This document shows positions 31,189 through 39,666 of a stretch of DNA of 64,000 nucleotides, piece after piece. Origin of the DNA: Limnohabitans sp. (GTDB lineage: Bacteria; Pseudomonadota; Gammaproteobacteria; Burkholderiales; Burkholderiaceae_C); NCBI RefSeq assembly GCF_023910625.1, contig NZ_JAAVVW010000003.1, positions 1,860,001 through 1,924,000 on the forward strand, in the 5' to 3' direction. The position numbers were made by a program, and so were the translations under genes. Under the pieces are notes generated by a model. The model did no database searches, was not told the origin of the DNA, and saw nothing but the letters and a program-made list of their open reading frames with translations. Each line of letters begins with the position of its first letter. Position 1 is the stretch's first letter.

Positions 31189-32913
31189 ATGACTCTCGGA
31201 AAGCCCATATCTAAGACTTCTGATCGGACAGCTGTGAGGCATGGGTACCGGCCGAAGATCTTACACATTGGCAATATTGCCAATAACGCCTATAACAACG
31301 CAAAACTCCTTATCGAAGCGGGTTTTGAATGTGATGTTCTTTGTTATGACTACTATCACATCATGGGCTGTCCCGAATGGGAAGATGCCGATTTTGAAAA
31401 TACTCTTTCGGATGACTTCCATCCACGCTGGTGCGAGATAGATCTACATGGATTCCGGCGACCTGAATGGTTTGTGCAGGGACCTGTCACTCTGTGCCTT
31501 GCTTATTTGGCTGCAAAAAATGCGGGCGATTTTCTTAGGAGCAGCAGGTTATGGAGAGTTCTTGGGCTATTCAACCATACAACCCCGTTTGGCTTTCGAA
31601 GAGGTTGGACCAAATGGTCATTTAGTCTGTTGTCCGGATTTAAATATCGTATGGCGGCATTTCAGTTTCGGCGAAAACTGCGCCGTCTGATGACGCTCGA
31701 TGCCGAGCAGATGGCGGTTGTGTTTGCTAACAGGATGCCTTTGTTGGGCGCCGACAGGCTCGGCCCAATCGCTGGGGGTTTTGTCGCGGCTAGGGATGCC
31801 GTGCTGCGCGCGACATCGGGTCTTCGGACGGCCGTTTTTCGCGTAACAAAAATTGACAGTATGCAGACGGCCTCGTCTGACGAATCTATGTCGCCGCTTC
31901 ATGCGATGTTGCTTAAGAAGTGGGCATGCGCATTTCCGGCGGGGTGCATGTCGCCGTCCGAGTCGGACTTGCTTGGTCATCCTGGGAATGGCGAGGAATG
32001 GATTCGGGTATTGAAATACTACGACATTGTTATCGGCTATTCCACCGATCCGGCGTACCCGATGTTGGCAGGCGTTCCCTATTTTGCATTTGAGCACGGA
32101 ACTTTGCGCCATATTCCTTACCATGATGATTTACAAGGTCGGATGACTTCGGCGTCATATCACGAAGCCGCCCATGTGTTCGTCACAAACTTTGACTGCG
32201 TGGCCAGCGCTGAACGGCTTGTCGGCCAGCGTTTCACCTTCATTAACCATCCGTTCGACGATCAGCATGGCCAGTACGTCAAAGGTGGCGTGGAGCAACG
32301 CCAGCGCCTGCAAATCAAGTTGAATGCCGATTTCTTGTTCTTCTTTCCTACTCGGCAGGACTGGGTCGAGGGGACGGGCTACGCGGACAAATCCAACGAT
32401 GTGTTTTTTAGGGCCATGGGCAGGCTGCGCTCCGCAGGTTTGCGCGTTGGCGCGGTCTGCTGCGACTGGGGCAGGAATGTTGCGCAAAGCAAGGAGCTGA
32501 TTGCATCCCTCGGACTTGTCGCCAATGTCGAGTGGACGCCGCCATTGCCGGTCATTCCGTTCGAGCGGCTGTCGATGGCGGCCGACGTCGTAGTCGATCA
32601 GTTCAAACTCGGTGCCTTTGGGGGTGTGGTGTTCAAGGCCATGGCCGTCGGTGCTCCCATCCTGACCTATCTCAACGAACCCCTGCTGAAGGCCCAATAC
32701 CCTGTGTTGCCACCCGTAATTAATTGCCGTACCGAAGACGACATCGTTACCCAGGTTTCAGCGCTGCTTGCCAACCCCTCAGCACTCGCGCAAATTGGTC
32801 AGCGATCGCGCCAGTGGATATCTGAACATCACGCGAAACAGGAAACCGTCAATTTGCAGGTGGCCCAGTTTGCAAGCCTGCTCGGCAATACTCTTGCATC
32901 ATCGACCCAGTGA
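31189..32913 (+). CDS. GT-B glycosyltransferase-like protein
   Basis: 574 residues. The N-terminal Rossmann half starts ILHIGNIANNAYNNAKLL; the C-terminal half has the GT4-like tail MAADVVVDQFKLGAFGGVVFK, then AMAVGAPILTYL and a terminal helix NPSALAQIGQRSRQW. A long basic insert (about residues 140-230) lies between the halves. Related C-terminal motifs (DQxxxGxxGG) occur in the two other glycosyltransferases at 33773 and 37408. Donor and acceptor unknown. Start ATG 31189 is placed 13 bp after the previous stop. Confidence 0.75.
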   Translation: MTLGKPISKTSDRTAVRHGYRPKILHIGNIANNAYNNAKLLIEAGFECDVLCYDYYHIMGCPEWEDADFENTLSDDFHPRWCEIDLHGFRRPEWFVQGPVTLCLAYLAAKNAGDFLRSSRLWRVLGLFNHTTPFGFRRGWTKWSFSLLSGFKYRMAAFQFRRKLRRLMTLDAEQMAVVFANRMPLLGADRLGPIAGGFVAARDAVLRATSGLRTAVFRVTKIDSMQTASSDESMSPLHAMLLKKWACAFPAGCMSPSESDLLGHPGNGEEWIRVLKYYDIVIGYSTDPAYPMLAGVPYFAFEHGTLRHIPYHDDLQGRMTSASYHEAAHVFVTNFDCVASAERLVGQRFTFINHPFDDQHGQYVKGGVEQRQRLQIKLNADFLFFFPTRQDWVEGTGYADKSNDVFFRAMGRLRSAGLRVGAVCCDWGRNVAQSKELIASLGLVANVEWTPPLPVIPFERLSMAADVVVDQFKLGAFGGVVFKAMAVGAPILTYLNEPLLKAQYPVLPPVINCRTEDDIVTQVSALLANPSALAQIGQRSRQWISEHHAKQETVNLQVAQFASLLGNTLASSTQ

Positions 32914-32922
32914 GAAAACAAC

Positions 32923-33807
32923 ATGACACAAAAAGACCAGACTTTTTCCAGCTTCCGCGAAAAATGGGAAAACAACACCCAATTGGCCTTCAGCGAAACG
33001 CTCAACGAAAAATCCGATATTTTTGGATGGATTCTGCGCCGCAACGGGTTTGCGACAAAAGAGGAATTCCAGGCCTTTTTGCTAGGCAAAGGTCGCGTGC
33101 TTGACGCGGGTTGCGGCAACGGCCGCGTTACGGCTTTGCTACAAGCTCTGTCCGCTGAACCTACGCAGATTGTTGGCATAGATCTCACGGCCGCACATGT
33201 GGCTGCCGAAAACCTCAAGCATCTTGAGCGAGTCAGCGTCCGGCAGGGTGACCTGCTTGGAGACCTCAGCGAGCTTGGTAAGTTCGATTTCATTTATTGT
33301 CAGGAAGTGCTGCACCATACCGCTGATCCCAAGGGGGGCTTCCTTAACCTGACCCGACGCCTGAACGACCGGGGCGAGATCGCCATTTATGTCTACAAGA
33401 TCAAGGCCCCGATCCGAGAGTATGCAGATGATTACGTGCGTGAAAAAATCTCAAATCTACCGTACGAGGAGGCTATGCGCTTGATGCAGCAGGTCACGGA
33501 TTTTGGAAAGGCGCTGACCGAGCTAAACGTCAAGGTCACGGTGCCTGAAGTCGAGGTTCTCAAAATCCCCGCTGGCGAGTACGACGTGCAGCGTCTTTTT
33601 TACCATTTTTTTCTGAAATGCTTCTGGAATGGTTCAATGAAGCATCAGGAAAACGTGGCGATTAACTACGACTGGTATCACCCTCAACTCTGTACGCGCC
33701 ACACCATGGGCGAGGTCAAGGCCTGGTTCGCCGAGGCGGGTCTTGTCGTACGACAGGAATGCGAGGATTTCTATGGCATCACTGTTAGAGGTCAGCGAGC
33801 GGGTTGA
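32923..33807 (+). CDS. SAM-dependent methyltransferase (class I)
   Basis: 294 residues. SAM motif VLDAGCGNGRVTALLQ near residue 60, GIDLTAAHVAAENL, FDFIYCQEVLHHTADP and LNDRGEIAIYVYK. The N-terminus SFREKWENNTQLAFSET is like methyltransferases of polysaccharide loci. Target unknown. The downstream glycosyltransferase frame overlaps its last 35 bp. Confidence 0.82.
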   Translation: MTQKDQTFSSFREKWENNTQLAFSETLNEKSDIFGWILRRNGFATKEEFQAFLLGKGRVLDAGCGNGRVTALLQALSAEPTQIVGIDLTAAHVAAENLKHLERVSVRQGDLLGDLSELGKFDFIYCQEVLHHTADPKGGFLNLTRRLNDRGEIAIYVYKIKAPIREYADDYVREKISNLPYEEAMRLMQQVTDFGKALTELNVKVTVPEVEVLKIPAGEYDVQRLFYHFFLKCFWNGSMKHQENVAINYDWYHPQLCTRHTMGEVKAWFAEAGLVVRQECEDFYGITVRGQRAG

Positions 33808-34981
33808 GATCGACAGCATGCGCCGTTTGCGTATTGTCATAGAGTCCGTGCTGGTGCTCCTGTTGGCACTTTTGTTGCCGCTACGGGTACTGTTTCAGGT
33901 GCTGTTGCGGGATTCTGCATACTCTGTGTGGTGCGGGCAACCGATCATCGCGATGGCAGTCAACTGTCGGGCAGAGCGTTTGCTCGGTGTGCGCAGCATC
34001 AGCATCGTGACGCAGACCTATTTTGTGACCCAAGCGTTCGATATCGACACCAGTCTCATCAGCAAGAACCGAGTGTTCCGCTACGTGTCATCCTGGGGGC
34101 TGCTGCTTTGGGTGTTGCTCGTCGGCAAGAGGGTGCATACCTACTGCGACGGCGGCCTGCTGGCATCGACGACTGCATTCGAGTTCAACCCGCGCGAGCT
34201 CTTTCTATACAGGCTTGCTGGTCTAAAGCACGTTGTCTGGACTTATGGTGCGGATGTCCGAACGCGCTCGGTGACTCAAGCGCTGGGTGAGCCCAATTGC
34301 TGCACAGATTGCGACGTACCTGAAAAGCATTGCATTTGCGACACAAGCCGTGCCGATGCCAATATTGCGCGAGTCAAGAAAACCGCAGTCATGATGGCGT
34401 CGATGGGGGATATGAATGAATATCTTCCGCTCGCCCGTCACGATCTTCATTTCTGGCCGCTCGATCTTGATAGCCCGATCTACAATGGTTTAGCGGAGGC
34501 TACTGATTCCAATGTGTTGCTACGTGTGGTGCACGCTTCAAATCACCGCCAGTTCAAAGGTAGCCGTCATCTGATCACTGCTGTAGAAACCTTGCGCCAA
34601 GAGGGGCTTGACATTGAGTTGGTCCTTGTGGAACGAGTGCCCAATGCTGAGGCGATGAAGATTTACCGGACGGCGGATATCGTATTTGACCAGTGTCTGA
34701 TTGGTTTTCACGGCTACTTTGCACTTGAAGCCATGGCCCTGGGAAAACCGGTCATGGTGTTTATTCGCAAGCCGGAATACCTGCTTGATGCTGCAAACTG
34801 CCCCCTGATTAATGTCACGCCCGAAACAATCGCAGATCGTCTGCGCTGGTTCATGACACATCGCGCCGATTTGGCGGCTATCGGAAAACAGAGCAGGCAA
34901 TATATGGAACGGCATTACGGTTTATCGGCATTTGCCAATCGGTTAAGGCTAGCCTATGAGGATGCAAATATAAGACTATGA
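33773..34981 (+). CDS. Glycosyltransferase with cysteine cluster
   Basis: About 402 residues from ATG 33773, preferred for the GAGGA ribosome site just upstream; ATG 33818, beyond the previous stop, is the alternative. A hydrophobic segment (IVIESVLVLLLALLLPLRVL) lies near the N-terminus. The C-terminal half is GT4-like: RTADIVFDQCLIGFHGYFALE and AMALGKPVMVFIRKPEYLL. A cysteine-rich segment CCTDCDVPEKHCICD sits in the middle, unusual for a glycosyltransferase and echoed in the gene at 37408. Overlaps the SDR gene by ATGA. Confidence 0.72.
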   Translation: MASLLEVSERVEIDSMRRLRIVIESVLVLLLALLLPLRVLFQVLLRDSAYSVWCGQPIIAMAVNCRAERLLGVRSISIVTQTYFVTQAFDIDTSLISKNRVFRYVSSWGLLLWVLLVGKRVHTYCDGGLLASTTAFEFNPRELFLYRLAGLKHVVWTYGADVRTRSVTQALGEPNCCTDCDVPEKHCICDTSRADANIARVKKTAVMMASMGDMNEYLPLARHDLHFWPLDLDSPIYNGLAEATDSNVLLRVVHASNHRQFKGSRHLITAVETLRQEGLDIELVLVERVPNAEAMKIYRTADIVFDQCLIGFHGYFALEAMALGKPVMVFIRKPEYLLDAANCPLINVTPETIADRLRWFMTHRADLAAIGKQSRQYMERHYGLSAFANRLRLAYEDANIRL

Positions 34982-35859
34982 ATACTGTCGCTGTTGTTGG
35001 TGCAAACGGGTATATCGGAAGACATGTTGTTGCGGAGATGCGCAAGCGTGGCATCCGCGTGATCGCCATGAGTTCACGGGACGGCACGGGGCTTGATCCG
35101 CGCACCGGGCTTTTGGAGCCAGATTTTGCGTTCGCGGAGGAAATTGACGCGGTAATTTATGCTGCTCAGTCTCCGCGGTATCGTGACGTCCCGGATGCGG
35201 CATGGCACCTTCTTGCCGTCAATTGTGCCGCTCCGCTACAGGTTGCAACTGCCGCAGCGAAAGCTGGAGCGAAGAATTTCGTCTATCTTTCGACCGGCAA
35301 TGTTTATAAACCTGGGTTTGAACCGCTCAAGGAATCTGACGAAGTGGAGGGCAGTCATTGGTATCCCTTTAGTAAAGTGCAGGGTGAACAGGCATTAAAC
35401 TTTCTCCAGGGTGAACTACGTGTGACCTTGGTGCGTGTGTTCGCGGTTTACGGGCCGGACCAGACTGAGAAACTTATATCTAATCTCATTGATAGCGTAG
35501 AGCAAGGTCGTCAAATCGTCTGCGCCCCGCGCGTAAAGGGATCCCCTGATGGAGGCCTCCGCATCAACCCTTGTTATGTAGATGATGCAGTCGACGTTTT
35601 AATTTCGCTTGCCTGCTCTGGCGGCCCCAAAGTGTTGAATCTTGCTGGTCCGCAGGTTATAAATATCCGGGAAATTGCCTCGGTGTGGGGGAGACTGCGC
35701 GGTCTCAAGCCGGTGTTCTCGGAAGCAGTGGCCCCGCGTACGATGGATCTTATCGCTGACACAACATTGCTCGACGCCTATGTCGGCAGGTCGTTACTGC
35801 GCTTCGATCAAGGGCTCGCGAATATTGCCGAGACCGGGCTTAGGTCGCCCGGAGCCTAA
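34978..35859 (+). CDS. NAD-dependent epimerase/dehydratase (SDR)
   Basis: 293 residues. NAD motif VVGANGYIGRHVVAEM at the start, VYLSTGNVYK, and YPFSKVQGEQAL with the catalytic Tyr-x3-Lys type pattern (here W-YPFSK). It resembles dTDP/UDP-sugar reductases or epimerases, substrate unknown. It is the last gene of the left polysaccharide block before the first IS481-type element. Confidence 0.8.
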   Translation: MNTVAVVGANGYIGRHVVAEMRKRGIRVIAMSSRDGTGLDPRTGLLEPDFAFAEEIDAVIYAAQSPRYRDVPDAAWHLLAVNCAAPLQVATAAAKAGAKNFVYLSTGNVYKPGFEPLKESDEVEGSHWYPFSKVQGEQALNFLQGELRVTLVRVFAVYGPDQTEKLISNLIDSVEQGRQIVCAPRVKGSPDGGLRINPCYVDDAVDVLISLACSGGPKVLNLAGPQVINIREIASVWGRLRGLKPVFSEAVAPRTMDLIADTTLLDAYVGRSLLRFDQGLANIAETGLRSPGA

Positions 35860-36176
35860 GCTCTGCTTTTGATGGCGTATTTCTTCTGCATAAGGATTTA
35901 TCAGATGCAAACTCCGCTGGATCATCGGTCATTGTTCCCGTACAAAAACGTGAAGCCCTGGCCGCAGGGATCAAATTTTTTTGGACTTCGAAAGGGTGAC
36001 GTCGGGATTTTTCGGCCCAAGCGACTTTCAAAGCTAATTTCAGTTCTTATCCGAAGATACGGAAAGGCGACGAATATTTGTGAATGACTCGGCTGACAAA
36101 ACTCTGGGCCCAGGCTAGCAAAGAATCGTCCATAGATTTAACGGGCGCTACGGTGGATGCATCGAGTAAGATTAGG
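35860..36176 (+). other. Short interrupted reading frames left of the IS481-type element
   Basis: Two small overlapping plus-strand frames, 35905-36087 (60 codons, MQTPLDHRSLFPYKN) and one from 36084 (MTRLTKLWAQASK), lead into the IS at 36177. Removing the IS plus one copy of its ATTAGG duplication lets the second frame continue to a TAA near 37310, about 45 codons in all. I do not recognise either peptide; they may be debris of a longer gene. Confidence 0.35.
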
Positions 36177-37265
36177 TGTCGCATCCCGGATGATTGCATT
36201 GACTCAAAACGGTATCCGTTGTTCATGGCCAGAGAGGTCATGCGGCAGTTGATAGACAATCTTTGCGACACCTCAGCAGTCCACCCGGGAGCCTTGTCAT
36301 GATGATTGCCTTGCACAAAAACGCACGTACTACGCCCGCCACCCGTGCGGAGATGGCAGCCAGCACGGAGACTGCTGCCACTTTGGCGTTGCGCTTCGGC
36401 GTGAGTGAAGGCACTGTTTACAAGTGGAAGGGTCGAGACAGCTTTCATGACGCGTCCCACACCCCGCACAAGCTTCAAACCACGCTCACACCGGCGCAAG
36501 AACAGATCGTGGTCGAACTCAGAAAGACGCTGCTGTTGCCCCTGGATGATTTGCTGGCCGTCACCCGCGAGTTTCTTTGCCCCCAGGCCACACGCTCGGG
36601 TCTGGACCGTTGCTTGCGTCGCCACGGCGTTGGCAACCTCAACGCGCTCAGGCCCAAAGAGCCCACTGAGCCTCATAAAGCCTTCAAAAGCTATGAGCCG
36701 GGGTTCATCCACATCGATGTCAAATACCTGCCCCAGATGCCCGACGAGACCAGCAGGCGCTATCTGTTTGTGGCCATCGACCGCGCCACACGCTGGGTGT
36801 TTGTGCAGATCAAGAGCCACAAGACGGCAGCGGCAGCCCGAGCGTTTCTCAATGCCCTGCACAAGGCGTGCCCGATCAAGATGCAGAAAATTCTGACCGA
36901 CAACGGCAAGGAGTTCACTGACAGGTTGTTTGCCAGCCGTGAGCGCCAGGCCACGGGCAACCATGAGTTTGATCAACTGTGCCAAGCCTTGAACATTGAA
37001 CACCGCCTGACCAAACCACGCACGCCGCGCACCAATGGCATGGTCGAGCGCTTCAACGGGCGTATCGCTGATGTGCTCAAGACACACCGATTCACCAGCG
37101 GTGAAGATTTGGAGCAAACGCTCATGCGTTACGTGGCTCTGTACAACCATCAGTTACCCCAGTCAGCGCTTAAAAGCAAAACACCGATGAGGGCCATGAA
37201 AGACTGGTACGCTTCTCATCCCCATTTGTTTATAAAAAGGCCTTACGATCATCCGGGATGCGACA
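36177..37265 (+). mobile_element. IS481-type insertion sequence, copy 1
   Basis: 1089 bp bounded by an 18-bp perfect inverted repeat, TGTCGCATCCCGGATGAT on the left and its complement ending in ATGCGACA on the right. It is flanked by the 6-bp direct repeat ATTAGG (36171-36176 and 37266-37271), which proves a simple insertion. It is about 99% identical to the copy at 38570-39658. It encodes one transposase, whose stop codon lies in the target duplication. Confidence 0.93.
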
Positions 37266-37270
37266 ATTAG
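36299..37270 (+). CDS. IS481-family transposase (copy 1)
   Basis: 323 residues from ATG 36299 (GGAG about 10 bases upstream). An N-terminal helix-turn-helix (RFGVSEGTVYKWKGRD) is followed by an rve integrase core with HIDVKYLPQM (first Asp), TDNGKEF (second Asp) and TNGMVERFNGRI (Glu). The frame reads through the right inverted repeat and ends with Asn-stop (AAT TAG) supplied by flanking DNA. Confidence 0.93.
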   Translation: MMIALHKNARTTPATRAEMAASTETAATLALRFGVSEGTVYKWKGRDSFHDASHTPHKLQTTLTPAQEQIVVELRKTLLLPLDDLLAVTREFLCPQATRSGLDRCLRRHGVGNLNALRPKEPTEPHKAFKSYEPGFIHIDVKYLPQMPDETSRRYLFVAIDRATRWVFVQIKSHKTAAAARAFLNALHKACPIKMQKILTDNGKEFTDRLFASRERQATGNHEFDQLCQALNIEHRLTKPRTPRTNGMVERFNGRIADVLKTHRFTSGEDLEQTLMRYVALYNHQLPQSALKSKTPMRAMKDWYASHPHLFIKRPYDHPGCDN

Positions 37271-37407
37271 GACGCGCCCAGTTTGGTGCTGTGACTGTCT
37301 TCAAGAAATCTTGAACTAACGCTCCGAACTTATTGCAACCGGTGGTGTGCTGGGAAAACCTGCGCTGTGCTTTTTAAGATCTTTAAAATGGGAATGAGCT
37401 TGACACT

Positions 37408-38490
37408 TTGGGGTGCAACTTGAAAGTTTTGCACCTTCCAACATCGGTTGGTCAAAATGCCTGGCACTTGGCCCAAGGGGAAAAATCTTTAGGAGCTGAC
37501 AGCAAGGTTCTGGTCTATGAGTCAAGCTTTCTTGACTATTCGTCTGATATGCAGATGAACTTGCAGGCAAGTAGCAATGCCGCTGGAAAACTTGCACGTC
37601 TCGCCCGAACATTTATGGCTATTCGTAGCAAATATGATATTTTCCATTTTAATTTTGGCACGTCATTAATGACTTCACGTAGCCGCAATGTTCATCATTT
37701 AGATTTGCCCTTCTACTCCGATAAGGCCAAGTTGTTCGTTTCTTACAACGGCTGTGATGCTCGGCAGAAATATCCGACGATTGCCCGAGGTGGAATCTCA
37801 GCGTGCGGTGAGTGTCAATACGAGCCATGTAAGTCGGGAAAGCTCGATCATTCTCGTGCCGAGGGAATACGCAAGATGAGTCGACACGTAGAGCATATGT
37901 GGGCTTTGAACCCTGACTTGATGCATTTCCTCCCCGCTGATAAGGCCTCGTTTTTGCCGTACGCAATCAATATGCCAAACCACGCTGCGCAATGGCCAAC
38001 CACGTGTGGGCCACTTAGGGTAGTGCATGCGCCTACTAATAGAGACATAAAAGGAACGCATTACCTTCTCGAGGCTGTCGAGCGGCTGAATGCTATACGC
38101 CAAGGCAGCATCGAACTAACGCTGGTTGAAGGCATAAGCAATGAACAAGCCCTGCGCGTGTATCGCGAGGCCGACTTGGTAGTAGATCAACTTCTCATCG
38201 GTTGGTACGGCGGCTTTGCCGTTGAAGCCATGCTTTTGGGCAAGCCAGTCGTCGTCCGCATCCACGAAGATGTGCTTAAGTTCATACCTTACGAGATGAA
38301 ACGGGATCTGGGTGAAAGTGTCATCAATGCGAATCCATACAACCTGTATGACACGTTGGTGCAGTGCCTCGACAATAGGACACAGTTAATGACGGTTGCC
38401 CAAGCCGGCTATGAATACGCCAGAAAATGGCATTCCCCAAAACACGTCGCCTCGCTGACACTAGAACGCTACGGCGCAGCGCTTGCGTGA
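37408..38490 (+). CDS. Glycosyltransferase family 4-like protein between two IS copies
   Basis: 360 residues if started at TTG 37408; TTG 37420, with GGGG six bases upstream and giving MKVLHLPTSVGQ, is at least as good. No ATG start is available in frame. C-terminal GT-B half: VVHAPTNRDIKGTHYLLEAV, VYREADLVVDQLLIGWYGG, then MLLGKPVVVRI. The middle carries CGECQYEPC, a cysteine cluster like that of the gene at 33773, to which it is clearly related. Complete at the 3' end. Flanked by directly repeated IS481-type elements. Confidence 0.8.
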   Translation: MGCNLKVLHLPTSVGQNAWHLAQGEKSLGADSKVLVYESSFLDYSSDMQMNLQASSNAAGKLARLARTFMAIRSKYDIFHFNFGTSLMTSRSRNVHHLDLPFYSDKAKLFVSYNGCDARQKYPTIARGGISACGECQYEPCKSGKLDHSRAEGIRKMSRHVEHMWALNPDLMHFLPADKASFLPYAINMPNHAAQWPTTCGPLRVVHAPTNRDIKGTHYLLEAVERLNAIRQGSIELTLVEGISNEQALRVYREADLVVDQLLIGWYGGFAVEAMLLGKPVVVRIHEDVLKFIPYEMKRDLGESVINANPYNLYDTLVQCLDNRTQLMTVAQAGYEYARKWHSPKHVASLTLERYGAALA

Positions 38491-38569
38491 CCTCATTGGC
38501 AGAATTGTTGCGCCCAGCGGCACGAAGGCTTCGAGCTTCAGCTATGAGTCTGACACGGATTCAAATAAC

Positions 38570-39658
38570 TGTCGCATCCCGGATGATTGCATTGACTCAA
38601 AACGGTATCCGCTGTTCATGGCCAGAGAGGTCATGCGGCAGTTGATAGACAATCTTTGCGTCACCTCAGCAGTCCACCCGGGAGCCTTGTCATGATGATA
38701 GCCTTGCACAAAAACGCACGTACTACGCCCGCCACCCGTGCGGAGATGGCGGCCAGCACGGAGACTGCTGCCACTTTGGCGTTGCGCTTCGGCGTGAGTG
38801 AAGGCACTGTTTACAAGTGGAAGGGTCGAGACAGCTTTCATGACGCGTCCCACACCCCGCACAAGCTTCAAACCACGCTCACACCGGCGCAAGAACAGAT
38901 CGTGGTCGAACTCAGAAAGACGCTGCTGTTGCCCCTGGATGATTTGCTGGCCGTCACCCGCGAGTTTCTTTGCCCCCAGGCCACACGCTCGGGTCTGGAC
39001 CGTTGCTTGCGTCGCCACGGCGTTGGCAACCTCAACGCGCTCAGGCCCAAAGAGCCCACTGAGCCTCATAAAGCCTTCAAAAGCTATGAGCCGGGGTTCA
39101 TCCACATCGATGTCAAATACCTGCCCCAGATGCCCGACGAGACCAGCAGGCGCTATCTGTTTGTGGCCATCGACCGCGCCACACGCTGGGTGTTTGTGCA
39201 GATCAAGAGCCACAAGACGGCAGCGGCAGCCCGAGCGTTTCTCAATGCCCTGCACAAGGCGTGCCCGATCAAGATGCAGAAAATTCTGACCGACAACGGC
39301 AAGGAGTTCACTGACAGGTTGTTTGCCAGCCGTGAGCGCCAGGCCACGGGCAACCATGAGTTTGATCAACTGTGCCAAGCCTTGAACATTGAACACCGCC
39401 TGACCAAACCACGCACGCCGCGCACCAATGGCATGGTCGAGCGCTTCAACGGGCGTATCGCTGATGTGCTCAAGACACACCGATTCACCAGCGGAGAAGA
39501 TTTGGAGCAAACGCTCATGCGTTACGTGGCTCTGTACAACCATCAGTTACCCCAGTCAGCGCTTAAAAGCAAAACACCGATGAGGGCCATGAAAGACTGG
39601 TACGCTTCTCATCCTCATTTGTTTATAAAACGGCCTTACGATCATCCGGGATGCGACA
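38570..39658 (+). mobile_element. IS481-type insertion sequence, copy 2
   Basis: 1089 bp with the same inverted repeats (TGTCGCATCCC at 38570; ATGCGACA ending 39658). Flanks are AATAAC on the left and GCTACT on the right: no target duplication. That fits an adjacent deletion or recombination between copies rather than a simple insertion. It differs from copy 1 at only a handful of positions, such as GGTGAAGAT versus GGAGAAGAT in the transposase. Confidence 0.93.
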
Positions 39659-39666
39659 GCTACTGA
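38692..39666 (+). CDS. IS481-family transposase (copy 2)
   Basis: 324 residues, same domains and catalytic DDE residues as copy 1 and presumably active. The stop codon is again outside the element: the frame reads Asp-Ser-Tyr-stop (GAC AGC TAC TGA) into the right flank, giving a slightly different C-terminus from copy 1. Confidence 0.93.
   Translation: MMIALHKNARTTPATRAEMAASTETAATLALRFGVSEGTVYKWKGRDSFHDASHTPHKLQTTLTPAQEQIVVELRKTLLLPLDDLLAVTREFLCPQATRSGLDRCLRRHGVGNLNALRPKEPTEPHKAFKSYEPGFIHIDVKYLPQMPDETSRRYLFVAIDRATRWVFVQIKSHKTAAAARAFLNALHKACPIKMQKILTDNGKEFTDRLFASRERQATGNHEFDQLCQALNIEHRLTKPRTPRTNGMVERFNGRIADVLKTHRFTSGEDLEQTLMRYVALYNHQLPQSALKSKTPMRAMKDWYASHPHLFIKRPYDHPGCDSY

Noticed and set aside
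36177-39658. Composite transposon formed by the two IS481 copies
   Set aside because: The ATTAGG duplication flanks copy 1 alone and no repeat flanks the outer ends of the pair.
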